NCBI GenBank assembly: GCA_021108375.1
Contig: JAIORA010000037.1
Coordinates: 85,118-149,117, forward strand
Source: Anaerohalosphaeraceae bacterium
GTDB taxonomy: Bacteria; Planctomycetota; Phycisphaerae; Sedimentisphaerales; UBA12454
DNA: 64,000 bases
Direction of reading: 5' to 3'
Position 1 is the stretch's first letter. The number at the start of each line of letters is the position of its first letter. Below the pieces are notes generated by a model. The model worked only from the letters and a program-made list of their open reading frames with translations. It did no database searches and was not told the DNA's origin. The position numbers and the translations under genes are program-made. Below are positions 9,648 to 19,314 of this stretch, one piece after another.

Positions 9648-10415
9648 TTAATAAGAAGCGTCTAATACTCCCCATACGGCACGAATACCCCACCAATCCC
9701 ATTGACTACTACCAGCGTAGTATTTTGCCCATCTAAGGTATCCAGGTGCGTCGAGAGGATTCCTGTAAGAATACTGAAACTCGTTATTTTTGGGGTCAAC
9801 CTTGAAGAAAGAACCGCTGCCATCTACAAATACCACATTGTATCCATTGGAGTGGGACGGAATAGGGTTTGGATTAGTAGGAGATGGGGGCAGAAATACA
9901 TCCATCACAATCGCTAAACGACTTGAATCTATTACTTTTTGGCCCTCTTTCTTAAGAAATTTTCCCCTGAATTGATAACTCCGCAACACCCTCTCTCCAT
10001 CAGCGTTAGCCTCCGGATCCATATGAGTCCCGTTCTTTATCCACTTTCTGTCCATATTATATTTCTGTGAGAAATCACCTTTTGCACTTGGACACCAATA
10101 CACGTTGAGATCCTTAATATATCCATCGGCATAAAGAGTTCCCAGGGCAGCCCAGCTCCCCATAAAAATTTTGTATGTTCCCCACGCAGTATCGGAAGTA
10201 CTATCCTTGGGTAATTTATTGTTATTATCGCTCGCATAGAACTGACATCCAAACCCAAGTTGCCTCATACCAGAGAGACATACAACTTTTTTTGCCTGCG
10301 CTCGTGTTTTTTGCAAAGACGGCATTAATATGGCCAACAGCATTGCGATAATGGATATTACCACCAGCAATTCCACCAATGTAAACGCTTTTTTATTAAT
10401 CTCATTCATTTTCAT
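9648..10415 (-). CDS. Type II secretion pseudopilin-like protein (prepilin N-terminal methylation motif)
   Basis: KKAFTLVELLVVISIIAMLLAILMPSLQKTRAQAKKVVCLSGMRQLG at N-terminus; C-terminal VVFVDGSGSFFK typical of planctomycete pseudopilin-like proteins. Confidence 0.85.
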   Translation of the reverse strand: MKMNEINKKAFTLVELLVVISIIAMLLAILMPSLQKTRAQAKKVVCLSGMRQLGFGCQFYASDNNNKLPKDSTSDTAWGTYKIFMGSWAALGTLYADGYIKDLNVYWCPSAKGDFSQKYNMDRKWIKNGTHMDPEANADGERVLRSYQFRGKFLKKEGQKVIDSSRLAIVMDVFLPPSPTNPNPIPSHSNGYNVVFVDGSGSFFKVDPKNNEFQYSYRNPLDAPGYLRWAKYYAGSSQWDWWGIRAVWGVLDASY

Positions 10416-10613
10416 AATAATGACTCCTTAAAATTAACCCTTAGCCATTCCCTATTAACCCTTGATTATTTCTACGCCGCCACTGCAGCGATTATCGTTT
10501 CTTGTCATCGCCCTTTATCGCCAAACTTCTTTTAATCCTGCCGCAGTATATGATGGACGGACGAACATCCAATCTCCGCCCGCCCATCATTCATTTTAAC
10601 AAAAACATTTCCT

Positions 10614-11342
10614 TTAGCTGCGTTTTCTGCAAAGCATTACCAAACTGCCAAGACCGAGCAGAGCCATTGTTGCCGGCTCTGGAACATCTGAAATTACCAG
10701 ATCATCTATAACACCAACATTGCCTATTGCGGCACTGCTGCGAAACATCCTCAATGCACACAATGTACCATCACTACTATTTCTGAAATTGAAACCAGAA
10801 CCAGTTTTCAGATTACCATCAAGCCACATATTAAATGTGTTTGACGCAGCATCGGCCACTATCTTAATGCTGTATGTCGTGTTAATGGATATGTCAGTGT
10901 CGATATTCGTGAGAGTCCCACCATCATACGCTTTTAGCTTGCCTTCCGTGAACCACATAGAAACAGCTCTGTCCGAGTCGCCGTAATCATCATCATCGTA
11001 TAGGTGCCAACCGAACATATATGTACTGTTGACAGGGCGAGCCAGGAACTCAACTGTAATAAGCCCGTTGTCTGCAAAGAGCATCTTGGCACTGCCAGAG
11101 GGGCCCGTATCTTGCATTTCAAGCGACAAATCGCCGCTCAGGGCATGGGTGCTTGAGGCAATAGCAGACCCTGTATGCAAGACCCAGCCATCTACACCAT
11201 CAACCGAAACTCCATCGCTAAAGCCGTCTGTGGTCTCAAAGCCGGTCTCATAAATAATTGCTGCCTGGGCTCCTGCGCCAATCGCAAGAACAACCATCAA
11301 AATACATAACAATCGCATCTTCTTCATAATCCTACTCCTCAC
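10614..11342 (-). CDS. PEP-CTERM sorting-domain protein with LamG-like domain
   Basis: Signal peptide and C-terminal VPEPATMALLGLGSLVMLCRKRS; YETGFETTDGFSDGVSVDGVDGWVL is paralogous to the N-termini of the 2649-4565 and 11406-13118 products. Confidence 0.85.
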   Translation of the reverse strand: MRSRIMKKMRLLCILMVVLAIGAGAQAAIIYETGFETTDGFSDGVSVDGVDGWVLHTGSAIASSTHALSGDLSLEMQDTGPSGSAKMLFADNGLITVEFLARPVNSTYMFGWHLYDDDDYGDSDRAVSMWFTEGKLKAYDGGTLTNIDTDISINTTYSIKIVADAASNTFNMWLDGNLKTGSGFNFRNSSDGTLCALRMFRSSAAIGNVGVIDDLVISDVPEPATMALLGLGSLVMLCRKRS

Positions 11343-11405
11343 AAAAGAATATTGTAATTTACGAATGCCGCCATATAGCGATATTCGTTACCCACTAATA
11401 AGTCG

Positions 11406-13118
11406 TTATGGCGTGTACAGATTATCATCCATCCAATTTTCAGCAAAGTTAGCGAAGTCAACAAAGTCTATCTTGCAGTCATAATTCAAATCTTCACCAC
11501 CTTCATACCTGTCACCATAACCTAAAGCCTCCAAACAAACAGGCTCACCTGTTACCGCATATACCGCATCGGCAACCTGAGTCGCAGTGCGGGCATAGTT
11601 GTAAATCCTGATGTCGTCAATTATACCTGCTGTGTCACCGCCACCGATTTTAAAGTCATCAGCATTGTCGGTATCGTAAATACCACTCGGCTGGGCAGCA
11701 TTTATTTTCTGACCATTAACATATGTTACTCTCGTTGTTCCATCAAAAGTTGTGGCATAGTGTACCCAGTTACCAATAGTATCGATATGAGCTGCATAAA
11801 CATCGGCCGTAAGTGTGCCGCCGGTATCCCAGGCCATACGAATCCCGGAATAATCATAGGAACTATGTGAGCCGGCAACATCAAAGATGTAGAATTCAAG
11901 CAACTCATCTCCGCCATAGCTAACTATCATTTGCTCAATACTGGTACCGGCATTATCAACATCTTCATCAAGATTTATCCAGGCTTCTATGGTATAGGGC
12001 AATCCCAGAATCGGAATATCACTGGCGGCATTTAGCAGCACACACTCGTCGTTGGGGTCGAAAGAAAGCGACTCGCCATCAACAGACCCCACAGCCACAA
12101 AACTTGCGCCTATAACATTGACATCATTGTCGTAATTGGATGAATCCGCGGCAGTACTACCGGAACCCTCGTCAAACTTGTAATGAGCGACCAGGTCTTT
12201 AATGGCCAAAGCAGCAGCATCGGAATCAATCGAAAAATTCGCATTAGATGCATTGCAATAGTAGATGCCCGTATCTCCCTCGGCCTGATTAACATCATAA
12301 ACCGTGAGCGTATTGCTGTCGGCACCGGCAAAGTTTGCATCCGATGTACTGATAGCTGCATCATCCTTATACCACTGATAAGCAGTAGTGTTTATCGCTG
12401 TAATGACAAACTGAGCATTCACACCGCCACTATCAAGAAGCTGCGACACTGGTTGCGAAGTAATCTCCACTGGTAATGCCAGCAAAGCATCTGTAATCAC
12501 CAGGTCATCTACCACGCCAACGCCTAAGCCGGTACCCCGAAACAGTTCCATTTTACTCAATGTATCAGCCGTGCTGTCCCTGAAATCAAAACCATCAGCC
12601 TTCAACACACTGTTAAGATAAATCTTATATGTGTGTATCCCTGCTGTGGCATTTATCTCTATCTTAATATCGTATGTTGTGTTAATGGATATAGCACTGC
12701 TGATAGTTGTGAGAGTACCACCATTGTACGCTTTGAACTTGCCGCCGTCGAACCATGCAGAAACTGCTCTAAGACCAGTGCCATCCTTTATGTGCCAACC
12801 GAACATTTTTGTACTGTTGACAGGGTGAGCCAGGAACTCAATCGAGACAATGTTGCTGGCTGTAAAGTCGTGATACGCCCTGGCATAGGAGCCTGTCCAT
12901 ATCAGTTCAAGTGCCAAATCGCCGCTCAAAGCATTGGTATCTTCAGTCGTGGCATAATCCACCACAGTCCAGCCATCTATACCGGCAATTGAATTGCCAT
13001 CGCTAAATCCATCCACGGTTTCAAAACCAGTCTCGTAAAGAGTCGCTGCCTGCGAATACACACCCATCGCAAGAATAACCATCAAAATACATAACACTTT
13101 TATCGTTCTCATAATCAA
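11406..13118 (-). CDS. Secreted LamG / Ig-like / dockerin-like domain protein
   Basis: 570 aa; VDDLVITDA, EITSQPVSQLLDSGGVNAQFVITAINTTAYQWYKDDAAIS (Ig-like), LVAHYKFDEGSGSTAADSS...GIIDDIRIYNYA (LamG), C-term LNYDCKIDFVDFANFAENWMDDN (dockerin-like). Confidence 0.8.
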   Translation of the reverse strand: MIMRTIKVLCILMVILAMGVYSQAATLYETGFETVDGFSDGNSIAGIDGWTVVDYATTEDTNALSGDLALELIWTGSYARAYHDFTASNIVSIEFLAHPVNSTKMFGWHIKDGTGLRAVSAWFDGGKFKAYNGGTLTTISSAISINTTYDIKIEINATAGIHTYKIYLNSVLKADGFDFRDSTADTLSKMELFRGTGLGVGVVDDLVITDALLALPVEITSQPVSQLLDSGGVNAQFVITAINTTAYQWYKDDAAISTSDANFAGADSNTLTVYDVNQAEGDTGIYYCNASNANFSIDSDAAALAIKDLVAHYKFDEGSGSTAADSSNYDNDVNVIGASFVAVGSVDGESLSFDPNDECVLLNAASDIPILGLPYTIEAWINLDEDVDNAGTSIEQMIVSYGGDELLEFYIFDVAGSHSSYDYSGIRMAWDTGGTLTADVYAAHIDTIGNWVHYATTFDGTTRVTYVNGQKINAAQPSGIYDTDNADDFKIGGGDTAGIIDDIRIYNYARTATQVADAVYAVTGEPVCLEALGYGDRYEGGEDLNYDCKIDFVDFANFAENWMDDNLYTP

Positions 13119-13172
13119 CTCCTAACAACTATTAATATTTTCTTTTAACACACCTTCCGCATCAATAAGCTG

Positions 13173-14975
13173 TTATGGCGTGTACAGATTATCATCAAGC
13201 CAGTTTCCAACGAAGTCGGCCAGGTCAGCAAAACCGACCTTGCAATCGTTATTAAAATCAAGACTTTCAGACCTGTCGCTATAACCTAATGCCTCCAGAC
13301 AAACAGGCGAACCTGTTACCGCATACACCGCGTCTGCAATCTGTGTCGCACTGCGGGCATAATTGTAAATCTTCATATCGTCAATTATACCTCTTGTACC
13401 ACCGCCACCGATTTTAAAGTCATCAGCGTTATTGGTATTATAAATAGTCTCCGGCTGTTCATCGTACAGCTTCTGACCATTAACATACACAACGACTTCT
13501 GTTCCATCAAAAGTTGTGGCATAGTGTACCCAGTTACCAATAACATCAATATAACTGGCATAAACATCCGCCTTAAATGTGCCAATCGCTTCCCATTGAA
13601 CACGAATGGAAGAATCATCATCAGCGTCTCCACTACCGTAATCGGTAACATGGAATGTAAGCTCACTTCCAAGACTATCGCCATAGCTAACCATCTTTTG
13701 CGCAACAACGGCGTTATTAGCGTCCTCATCGAGATTCATCCAAACCTCTATGGTGTATGGCAATCCCAGAACCGGAACGTCATTGGCGGCACTTAGCAGT
13801 AAACATTCGTCATTGGGGTCGTCAAAAGAAATTGACCCGCCATCAACAGGACCCACAGCCACAAAAGTTGCGCCTATAACATTGGCATCATTGTCATAAC
13901 CGGAAGAATCCGCAGCAGTCGAGCCTGAACCCTCATCAAACTTGTAATGAACAACCATATCCTTAATTGCCAGAACGGCCTTTAGAGAATCTTTTGAAAA
14001 AACCGCATTACTTGCATAGCAATAATAAGTGTCCGTATCTCCATCTGCCTGGTCAACATCATAAACCGTAAGCGCATTGCTGTCGGCACCGGCAAAATTC
14101 GCATCCGATGTATTGATAGCTACATCACCCTTGTACCACTGATAAGTATTAGCATCTGTTGCTGTGATAGCGAATTGAACATTCGCTCCATCGTCAACAG
14201 ACAGCGACTTCGGCTGAGAAGTAACCTCCACCGGAGTTGCGGCATCATAATCTGCCGTATTACCAATCCATAAATTATCAAACAATTGGTTGCTGGATTG
14301 AGGTTCGCTGCTGTTATAATAATCCCACATTACAAATGTCTTAAACGAGAAAGCACCTGTAATATCTGTTTCCCACGTCCAGACATCGTTTCCATCGACC
14401 ACGACCCTGCAATAAAGATTACTGTCTGCCGTATCATAGGACATTTCCACCACATACCACTCACCTCTGGTGTATGTGTCATTGGCCGACCAGTCGGAGT
14501 CGTCCGTACCACCCTCATACGTGTCGTAGTAGAATTTACTTCGTCTATATTGAGGATGCGGACAGTACTTAATGAAATACTGCGGATTGGTAATATAGAT
14601 GTTTCCGATAAAGCCATCACTTGTCAAAGCAAATCTGGGATAGTTCTTGTAGCCACCGACTTCATAGACTTGAAAACTTACTGTCCAGTCCCATGTGTTA
14701 TCCATCGGCTTACCAATTACAGTATCAAGGTCGGTAACATAATACCAGGAAACCTCCCCTGAATGGCGATAAAACGTTCCATTTACGATACCGCCATGCG
14801 TAGCATTATCTTCCCAGTACATCGAATCAGGTACCCTGTCACTCTGATAAGCCCAGCCGCGACTATTCGGGTCAGTTCCAAATTGCTCACTATAGTTATT
14901 TGGGTCAGCTGTAACATTCCCCACCAGAACCGCTAAACAAAACACACTCACTAAAATAATCATTAACCTTCTCAT
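13173..14975 (-). CDS. Secreted concanavalin-like / Ig-like / LamG / dockerin-like protein, paralog of the adjacent gene
   Basis: 600 aa; C-terminal ~330 aa closely parallels 11406-13118; N-terminal RVPDSMYWEDNATHGGIVNGTFYRHSGEVSWYYVTDLDTVIGKPMDNTWDW parallels the C-terminal part of 4923-9596. Confidence 0.8.
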   Translation of the reverse strand: MRRLMIILVSVFCLAVLVGNVTADPNNYSEQFGTDPNSRGWAYQSDRVPDSMYWEDNATHGGIVNGTFYRHSGEVSWYYVTDLDTVIGKPMDNTWDWTVSFQVYEVGGYKNYPRFALTSDGFIGNIYITNPQYFIKYCPHPQYRRSKFYYDTYEGGTDDSDWSANDTYTRGEWYVVEMSYDTADSNLYCRVVVDGNDVWTWETDITGAFSFKTFVMWDYYNSSEPQSSNQLFDNLWIGNTADYDAATPVEVTSQPKSLSVDDGANVQFAITATDANTYQWYKGDVAINTSDANFAGADSNALTVYDVDQADGDTDTYYCYASNAVFSKDSLKAVLAIKDMVVHYKFDEGSGSTAADSSGYDNDANVIGATFVAVGPVDGGSISFDDPNDECLLLSAANDVPVLGLPYTIEVWMNLDEDANNAVVAQKMVSYGDSLGSELTFHVTDYGSGDADDDSSIRVQWEAIGTFKADVYASYIDVIGNWVHYATTFDGTEVVVYVNGQKLYDEQPETIYNTNNADDFKIGGGGTRGIIDDMKIYNYARSATQIADAVYAVTGSPVCLEALGYSDRSESLDFNNDCKVGFADLADFVGNWLDDNLYTP

Positions 14976-14999
14976 TTAATTACCTCCAAACAATTGTGA

Positions 15000-15084
15000 G
15001 TATTACCCATCCCAAAACTATCATTTTTAATGCTCTCTATACCATTAATGGCATTCTCAAACATTTTGGGACGACTTCTAATAA
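15000..15084. repeat. Family-A imperfect palindromic repeat, copy 1
   Basis: GTATTACCCATCCCAAAACTATCATTTTTAATGC...CATTAATGGCATTCTCAAACATTTTGGGACGACTTCTAATAA. Confidence 0.8.
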
Positions 15085-15246
15085 ATACATTTACACTGTC
15101 AACAATTTACCCGCAAAAAATCTTTTCACCCTTTTCACCCTTCTCAACCCATCCTCCTCCTTTCCTAAATCGATTTTAACATCAACCACTCCACAAAACA
15201 CACAACCCGTAATCCAGTTCCTTAAGTTACACACTGAATTTCGGGA

Positions 15247-16335
15247 TTAGTTCTTCAACTTAATTCTTGCCTTCGATCTCACTTTCTCAGTAGATTGACG
15301 AATAATAAATTTAGTGGGCATTATCACCTTCGCAGGCTTGTTGTCGTCGTTTTCGATACCATCCAACAACAATTCAACAGCAGTTCGCATCATCTTTCCG
15401 AGCGGCAAAGATACAACGCTAAGCTGTGGATGGGAACAGGACGCTCCGGTAATATCACCTGAACTTACCACTGATATGTCTTCCGGCACTCTCACACCCA
15501 AACGGGGTAGAATTGAGAGCAGCATCAAAGCGATTTTGGGACTGGTGCAAAAGATAGCAGTACAATCCGGATGGGATTGCAGGAATTTTTTTATCCATAC
15601 CGTCAGCACTTCAGTATCGTATATTCTACGACCATTTTCGTCAAAAAATGATTCTGGTGCCTTGTGTATCTTTTCCCGAGCATTGCCAAGATTATATTTT
15701 GCTGTATTTTTATAAAATCCCTGAAAAACAGGGTATTTCTTCCATCCTTCCCACAACCCCGATAGCATATAAATGTGGCGATGGCCCAAGCCGTAAAGAT
15801 GCTCCATAATCTCTGTTACGCCTGCTGCTTCATCGTGACATACCTGCCGGCACGGAAAAGGCAGTTGGACTGCACTGGTAAAAACTGTTGGTGCCGGGAA
15901 TTGAAAATGTTCCTGCATCTGCTCGGCAGTAATATTGGGGAATACACCCCTGACTATCAACCCGTCCACACCACGAGCGACAAGGTCATTGGCACAATGC
16001 TGTGTTGGTTTGAATCGACCTTCGGTTGCGGTTATTTGCATATCATAACCGGCCTTTCGAAGAGCATTGGAAGCTACCATCGCCGCGGCCGATACCATCT
16101 CAAGGTAAATTGACCCTGTGAGAAAACCTATCATCTGCGTCTTGCCATTGACCAATCCTCTGGCCAGCAGATTTGGTTTGTACCTCATTTTTAAAGCCTG
16201 CTCTTTGATTCGCCTGCGCGTAGCCGAGGCCACTGTAGGGTTGTCCCTCAATGCCCGGCTCACAGTAGAATGCGAAACATCCAGTTCCCTTGCAATGTCA
16301 TAAATTGTTGTTGCCATTTGCCTCCTAATCCTCAT
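15247..16335 (-). CDS. LacI family transcriptional regulator (start probably ATG at 16317, MATTIYDIARELD)
   Basis: N-terminal HTH TIYDIARELDVSHSTVSRALRDNPTVASATRRRIKEQALKMRYKPNLLARGL; periplasmic-binding-like sensor domain; SD-like AGGAGG just upstream of the internal ATG. Confidence 0.93.
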   Translation of the reverse strand: MRIRRQMATTIYDIARELDVSHSTVSRALRDNPTVASATRRRIKEQALKMRYKPNLLARGLVNGKTQMIGFLTGSIYLEMVSAAAMVASNALRKAGYDMQITATEGRFKPTQHCANDLVARGVDGLIVRGVFPNITAEQMQEHFQFPAPTVFTSAVQLPFPCRQVCHDEAAGVTEIMEHLYGLGHRHIYMLSGLWEGWKKYPVFQGFYKNTAKYNLGNAREKIHKAPESFFDENGRRIYDTEVLTVWIKKFLQSHPDCTAIFCTSPKIALMLLSILPRLGVRVPEDISVVSSGDITGASCSHPQLSVVSLPLGKMMRTAVELLLDGIENDDNKPAKVIMPTKFIIRQSTEKVRSKARIKLKN

Positions 16336-16343
16336 AATTCTTC

Positions 16344-16376
16344 ACAATCGAGTGTTAGGCGTTCGCACTCGATTGT
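16344..16376. promoter_or_regulatory. Inverted repeat, candidate operator of the LacI-type gene
   Basis: ACAATCGAGTG (16344-16354) / CACTCGATTGT (16366-16376), 11-bp perfect arms, 11-bp spacer, between the predicted promoter and the start codon. Confidence 0.55.
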
Positions 16377-16384
16377 ATTATGTA

Positions 16385-16413
16385 ATTCTACTCGCTTGCG
16401 ATACTCTTGTCAA
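16385..16413 (-). promoter_or_regulatory. Sigma70-type promoter for the LacI gene
   Basis: Minus strand reads TTGACA-17 nt-TAGAAT (-35 at 16408-16413, -10 at 16385-16390). Confidence 0.75.
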
Positions 16414-16838
16414 GAGAAAGTTTGGATTTTCTGGAATGTGTGTGAAATTTTTACCGGCGAAGTATATAACTACATACATTACAAGGAATTACATTTGTAT
16501 AAATTTTAATGCTTTATGCCTGCACACGACTGACAGCAGAAATCCAGGTTTCCGTTTATATCTACCGAAACGATAGCTCCGAAAATGATGCTATACAACC
16601 CTGTGTTATATAACTCATTACATTCAAACATCTTATATACAATCTGTCCTGTAGGACCACTACGGTCTCGGATTGAATCATAATTTTTTGGTTGCCCGGC
16701 CACCAAAAACTGATTAAACATAGGTAAAATTCAACAAAGGCTGTACGAAAAAGAGATAATTGAGCCATCTCGCTTAAGCAACTCTCTAATAACGGTTGGA
16801 TTTGGAAATTATTGCGTAACAGGCTCTTAGGAAAGAAT

Positions 16839-17624
16839 ATGACTGATTGTATTTGGCAGGCGGAAATAGGCGAAGGGCCATTAATAGCCTTTGCCCTTCA
16901 TAGTGGACACAAACTCAGAGACGAAGTAACTCAATTTTCGGCTTTGGACGACCAGGAGCGCCTAAGGGAAGAGGACCCGTACACCGACAACTGGACAAGT
17001 ATAGTTCCATCTCGAATAATTGCCAAAAGATCCCGCTTTGAGGTTGACCTGAATCGTACCAGAGAAAAGGCTGTTTATCTTTCTCCGGAGGATGCCTGAG
17101 GTTTAACGGTATGGAAAAAACAACTGCCGGAAGAAATTCACCTCCGCTCCCTGGCGGAATACGATTATTTCTATCGCTCTGTTTACGACCTGTTGTGTAA
17201 TTTGGAGGCAAAATATGGGCACTTTGTTGTCTATGAATTACACTCTTATAATCACCGGCGGACAGGCCAGAATTCTATGCCGGCGAATGTGGAACAAAAC
17301 CCTGAAATTAATATCGGCACAGGTACTATGGACCGCTCACAATGGAAATCCGTTGTGAACCGGTTTATTGATGAACTACGCGGTTTTGACTTTTGCGAGC
17401 GGCATCTGGATGTTCGTGAAAACATTAATTTTACAGGGGGGCATTTTGCTCACTGGGTTCATACTAAATTTCCTGACAGCGGCTGCGTCATAACAATTGA
17501 GGTAAAGAAATTCTATATGGATGAATGGACTGGGAAACCGGATACAGCAATGATAAAAGCTGTTGGCAACGCTCTTAAATCTACAACACAGGGCATTTCT
17601 GAAGAATTGAAACTTTTAAGATAG
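16839..17624 (+). pseudogene. N-formylglutamate amidohydrolase-like gene interrupted by an in-frame TGA (17097-17099)
   Basis: Both ORF pieces (16812-17099 and 17193-17624) are in the same frame; concatenated translation ...SRFEVDLNRTREKAVYLSPEDA*GLTVWKKQLPEEIHLRSLAEYDYFYRSVYDLLCNLEAKYGHFVVYELHSYNHRR... is continuous across the stop. Confidence 0.8.
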
Positions 17625-17651
17625 GGTTTTCTACTCGTATGTGGAACATCT

Positions 17652-18467
17652 CTATCTGGCAGTATCTTCTAACAGCTTTATGAAATTCTGCCGACTGAGC
17701 ATTTGAAGATCGCTTTGTTTTTCAATAAAAGGTTTTACATCTGCGATGACTTTGTTCCAATCAAACTCTGATATTTTCCTGGCTATTTGCTGTCTCCAAT
17801 TTTTTTCGGTCAATTCCGGCTCTGGCCATAGAATCTGTTTTAGGGCGTCATTTAATAACAGGATATTTGGCTCCGGCCAGGTCCTGTCAGAAAGGTACCA
17901 CATCAGATCGTAAACATCCCTGCCTTTGGTATATTTGCGAGTTAATAAAGCATGCAGTTTGCCAGCCAGTAAAGAACTTTTATCATAATGCTGAAGATTC
18001 AAAAGACTGTGCTTCCTTACGATACTGGTTTCCAGTTTGGCTCCGGTTGGGGGATTAGAGTCAATTTCGACTTTGATAGAAATAACCTCAGAGCTAAGAG
18101 GTGACAGAGATAGTTCGTGAAGCAAGCCGGGAAATTTGATAAATGCAGCTTTTACTGTTTTGGCCGTTTTGGCTTTAATGGTCACTTCATAGCCCTCTGC
18201 AAGAAATCTATCCTTGACTTTTTTCATATGTTCTGCAAAGTTGTCTTGTGTCTGCGATTTCGTAATTGAGAAATCCAAGTCTTCAGAAAAACGTGGCAGA
18301 GAATACAGAAATCTCAAGGCCGTTCCACCCACAAATGCCCAGTTCACAAAAGCTCCATCGTCCTGAAGACACTCGAGTGTTCTTGCCTGTAAATATTCGC
18401 GGACAATACATCTGGCAAGATTAGTATCCTGAGTTTTTTCAATCTGCTGTTTCAAATAATCTTTCAT
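17652..18467 (-). CDS. AbiEii/AbiGii-type nucleotidyltransferase toxin
   Basis: FVGGTALRFLYSLPRFSEDLDFSI is the nucleotidyltransferase motif; overlaps the upstream antitoxin gene by 4 bp. Confidence 0.85.
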   Translation of the reverse strand: MKDYLKQQIEKTQDTNLARCIVREYLQARTLECLQDDGAFVNWAFVGGTALRFLYSLPRFSEDLDFSITKSQTQDNFAEHMKKVKDRFLAEGYEVTIKAKTAKTVKAAFIKFPGLLHELSLSPLSSEVISIKVEIDSNPPTGAKLETSIVRKHSLLNLQHYDKSSLLAGKLHALLTRKYTKGRDVYDLMWYLSDRTWPEPNILLLNDALKQILWPEPELTEKNWRQQIARKISEFDWNKVIADVKPFIEKQSDLQMLSRQNFIKLLEDTAR

Positions 18468-19096
18468 AATTCAACACCCTCTCCCTGATCAAGAATTCTT
18501 TTAATAGTGCCCAATGCTCTGTTGAGTTTAGGGCTCTTAAATCTTCCTACAAACTCATGAAGCAGGGTTCTGTTGATATGCTCAAAGTTTTGAAGTCTTA
18601 GTTCTTCGATAAACTCAATTTTATCGCCATCGGTGGTTAAATATACTAGGTCAAGCAGCGCTTTTTCAGGATGTGCGACAAAAGCAGTTTGCCCGAATTT
18701 AAGTTCTACTTGTTGATAACCCCAGAAGTATTTTTTATTGACATGCCTAAAATCAAATCTGCCCAAAGTAGTTTCAATTGCTTGTGGCCTACCAGTGGTG
18801 ATGCTTGTAATGGCTGGAACAAACTCAGGAATCATTCCGTACCAGGACAATGCAGAATGGAGACTTACATATGAAGCCCGCTTCAGATTGTTGGCAATAC
18901 AAAATGGTTCAATAGCAACTTTCCTGTAAGGCTCGGCGAGGATATATAGCCCTTTATGAACCCTGATAATTTTACCATCTTTAACCCACCTGTTAATTTG
19001 CAGCCGAATCTGAGCCAGATTCCCCCCGGCAGACAGAAACCTGACTGTAAAAATCGGTAAATCAGAAACCTTATTTAATAAATCTACAAACTTCAT
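18464..19096 (-). CDS. AbiEi-type antitoxin / transcriptional regulator
   Basis: Winged-helix N-term LAQIRLQINRWVKDGKIIRVHKGLYILAEPYRK and AbiEi-like YVSLHSALSWYGMIPE; ATGA overlap with the toxin gene. Confidence 0.82.
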   Translation of the reverse strand: MKFVDLLNKVSDLPIFTVRFLSAGGNLAQIRLQINRWVKDGKIIRVHKGLYILAEPYRKVAIEPFCIANNLKRASYVSLHSALSWYGMIPEFVPAITSITTGRPQAIETTLGRFDFRHVNKKYFWGYQQVELKFGQTAFVAHPEKALLDLVYLTTDGDKIEFIEELRLQNFEHINRTLLHEFVGRFKSPKLNRALGTIKRILDQGEGVEL

Positions 19097-19163
19097 AGCA
19101 ATAAACTATCATAAAGGATAAAATAATGCAATACATATTTCGTCATAAAACAACTCCACCTTT

Positions 19164-19209
19164 AGTAAACACGTCATTACTACCCTATTAATTTAAAACG
19201 TGTTTTACT
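19164..19209. promoter_or_regulatory. Inverted repeat in divergent intergenic region, candidate AbiEi operator
   Basis: AGTAAACACGT (19164-19174) pairs with ACGTGTTTTACT (19198-19209) with a single bulge; lies between abiEi (start 19096, minus) and the ATPase gene (start 19315, plus). Confidence 0.45.
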
Positions 19210-19314
19210 TAACCATATATGTCACATGAGGTTGTGGTAATAATACTATATCAGTTCAAAGCTTATAAATGTTTTCGTTTTTGGTTGTTATATCCAGCTT
19301 AAAACCCCATAAAA

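Noticed and set aside
16344-16376. Intrinsic terminator
   Set aside because: No U-tract follows either arm and it lies between a promoter and a start codon, so an operator/leader is more likely.
16506-16768. Small minus-strand ORFs (68-71 aa) upstream of the amidohydrolase gene
   Set aside because: Mutually overlapping frames, no recognisable motif, no clear ribosome-binding site.
17097-17099. TGA as selenocysteine codon
   Set aside because: Family members are not known selenoproteins, no evident SECIS-like hairpin downstream by eye, and TGA ends other genes here; nonsense mutation is simpler.
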